A stretch of 64,000 bases of DNA from assembly GCF_900100855.1 (NCBI RefSeq), contig NZ_FNCB01000001.1, forward strand, positions 186,001 to 250,000, read 5' to 3'. The position numbers were made by a program, and so were the translations under genes. Below are positions 63,328-64,000 of this stretch, one piece after another (the stretch's first letter is position 1; each line of letters begins with the position of its first letter). The notes under the pieces were generated by a model. That model made no database searches and was not told where the DNA came from. It saw only the letters and a program-made list of their open reading frames with translations. Source of the DNA: Idiomarina zobellii (GTDB taxonomy: Bacteria > Pseudomonadota > Gammaproteobacteria > Enterobacterales > Alteromonadaceae).

Positions 63328-64000
<673 letters not shown>

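Overview
The window looks like a stretch of core chromosome from a marine gammaproteobacterium of the Alteromonadales, most like Idiomarina. This is inferred from the tmRNA tag (ANDDNYALAA), the conserved blocks dnaE-accA-tilS and dnaQ/rnhA/yafS-like/gloB/mltD, moderate GC content, and many genes for peptide and amino-acid use. No prophage, insertion sequence, CRISPR array or rRNA operon is visible. The species cannot be fixed from the sequence alone.

Layout. 1-8.4 kb: the end of a membrane PH-domain protein, a DUF938 methyltransferase, an OmpA-like lipoprotein, LemA with a membrane partner, a 2-hydroxyacid dehydrogenase, and a minus-strand cluster DUF1653 / 10-TM metal exporter / mntP / ychJ. 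8.5-16 kb: a Phd/RelE-type toxin-antitoxin pair, a sirtuin, small conserved proteins, a decayed antitoxin remnant, ssrA (tmRNA), elbB, an old-yellow-enzyme reductase and a GNAT-C39 peptidase fusion. 16-21 kb: purM-purN and fadE, which has a FadR-like operator. 21-33 kb: two AbgT-family transporters (the second frameshifted), a Bcr-type MFS pump, an NAD/5'-nucleotidase lipoprotein, a 2OG-Fe oxygenase, rnhB, a soluble PAS-PAS chemoreceptor like BdlA, a DMT transporter whose start is disrupted, and an EEP-family hydrolase. 33.37-33.79 kb: a gene-free stretch with two long nested palindromic elements. 33.8-37.6 kb: a branched-chain 2-oxoacid dehydrogenase operon (bkdA1-bkdA2-bkdB). 37.7-47 kb: astE, DUF599, an RND efflux operon, a Kef-type antiporter and a diguanylate cyclase. 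47-59 kb: tilS, accA, dnaE, ndh, a Dcp-like lipoprotein peptidase, two tandem tRNA-Asp genes, a TIGR03503-type protein and dnaQ. 59-64 kb: rnhA, a rhodanese, a YafS-like methyltransferase, gloB, mltD, an exported protein and the 3' end of ligA.

How the genes fit together. Several units serve growth on peptides, amino acids and fatty acids: the Dcp-like peptidase, the bkd operon, fadE and possibly the AbgT carriers. The FadR-like and LiuR-like sites would tie fadE and bkd to the usual regulators of those pathways. Housekeeping replication and repair genes (dnaE, dnaQ, rnhA, rnhB, ligA) are spread among them.

Most notable: the tandem palindromic elements at 33.44-33.78 kb; two apparently fresh frameshifts in transporter genes; hairpins or inverted repeats placed over ribosome-binding sites or promoters (15.92, 43.99-44.10, 12.81, 57.02 kb); the duplicated LPGCG motif in the metal exporter; and the orphan GNAT-C39 fusion. 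I found no convincing wholly new multi-gene system. The best candidates for undescribed biology are the structured intergenic elements and the RBS-masking repeats.
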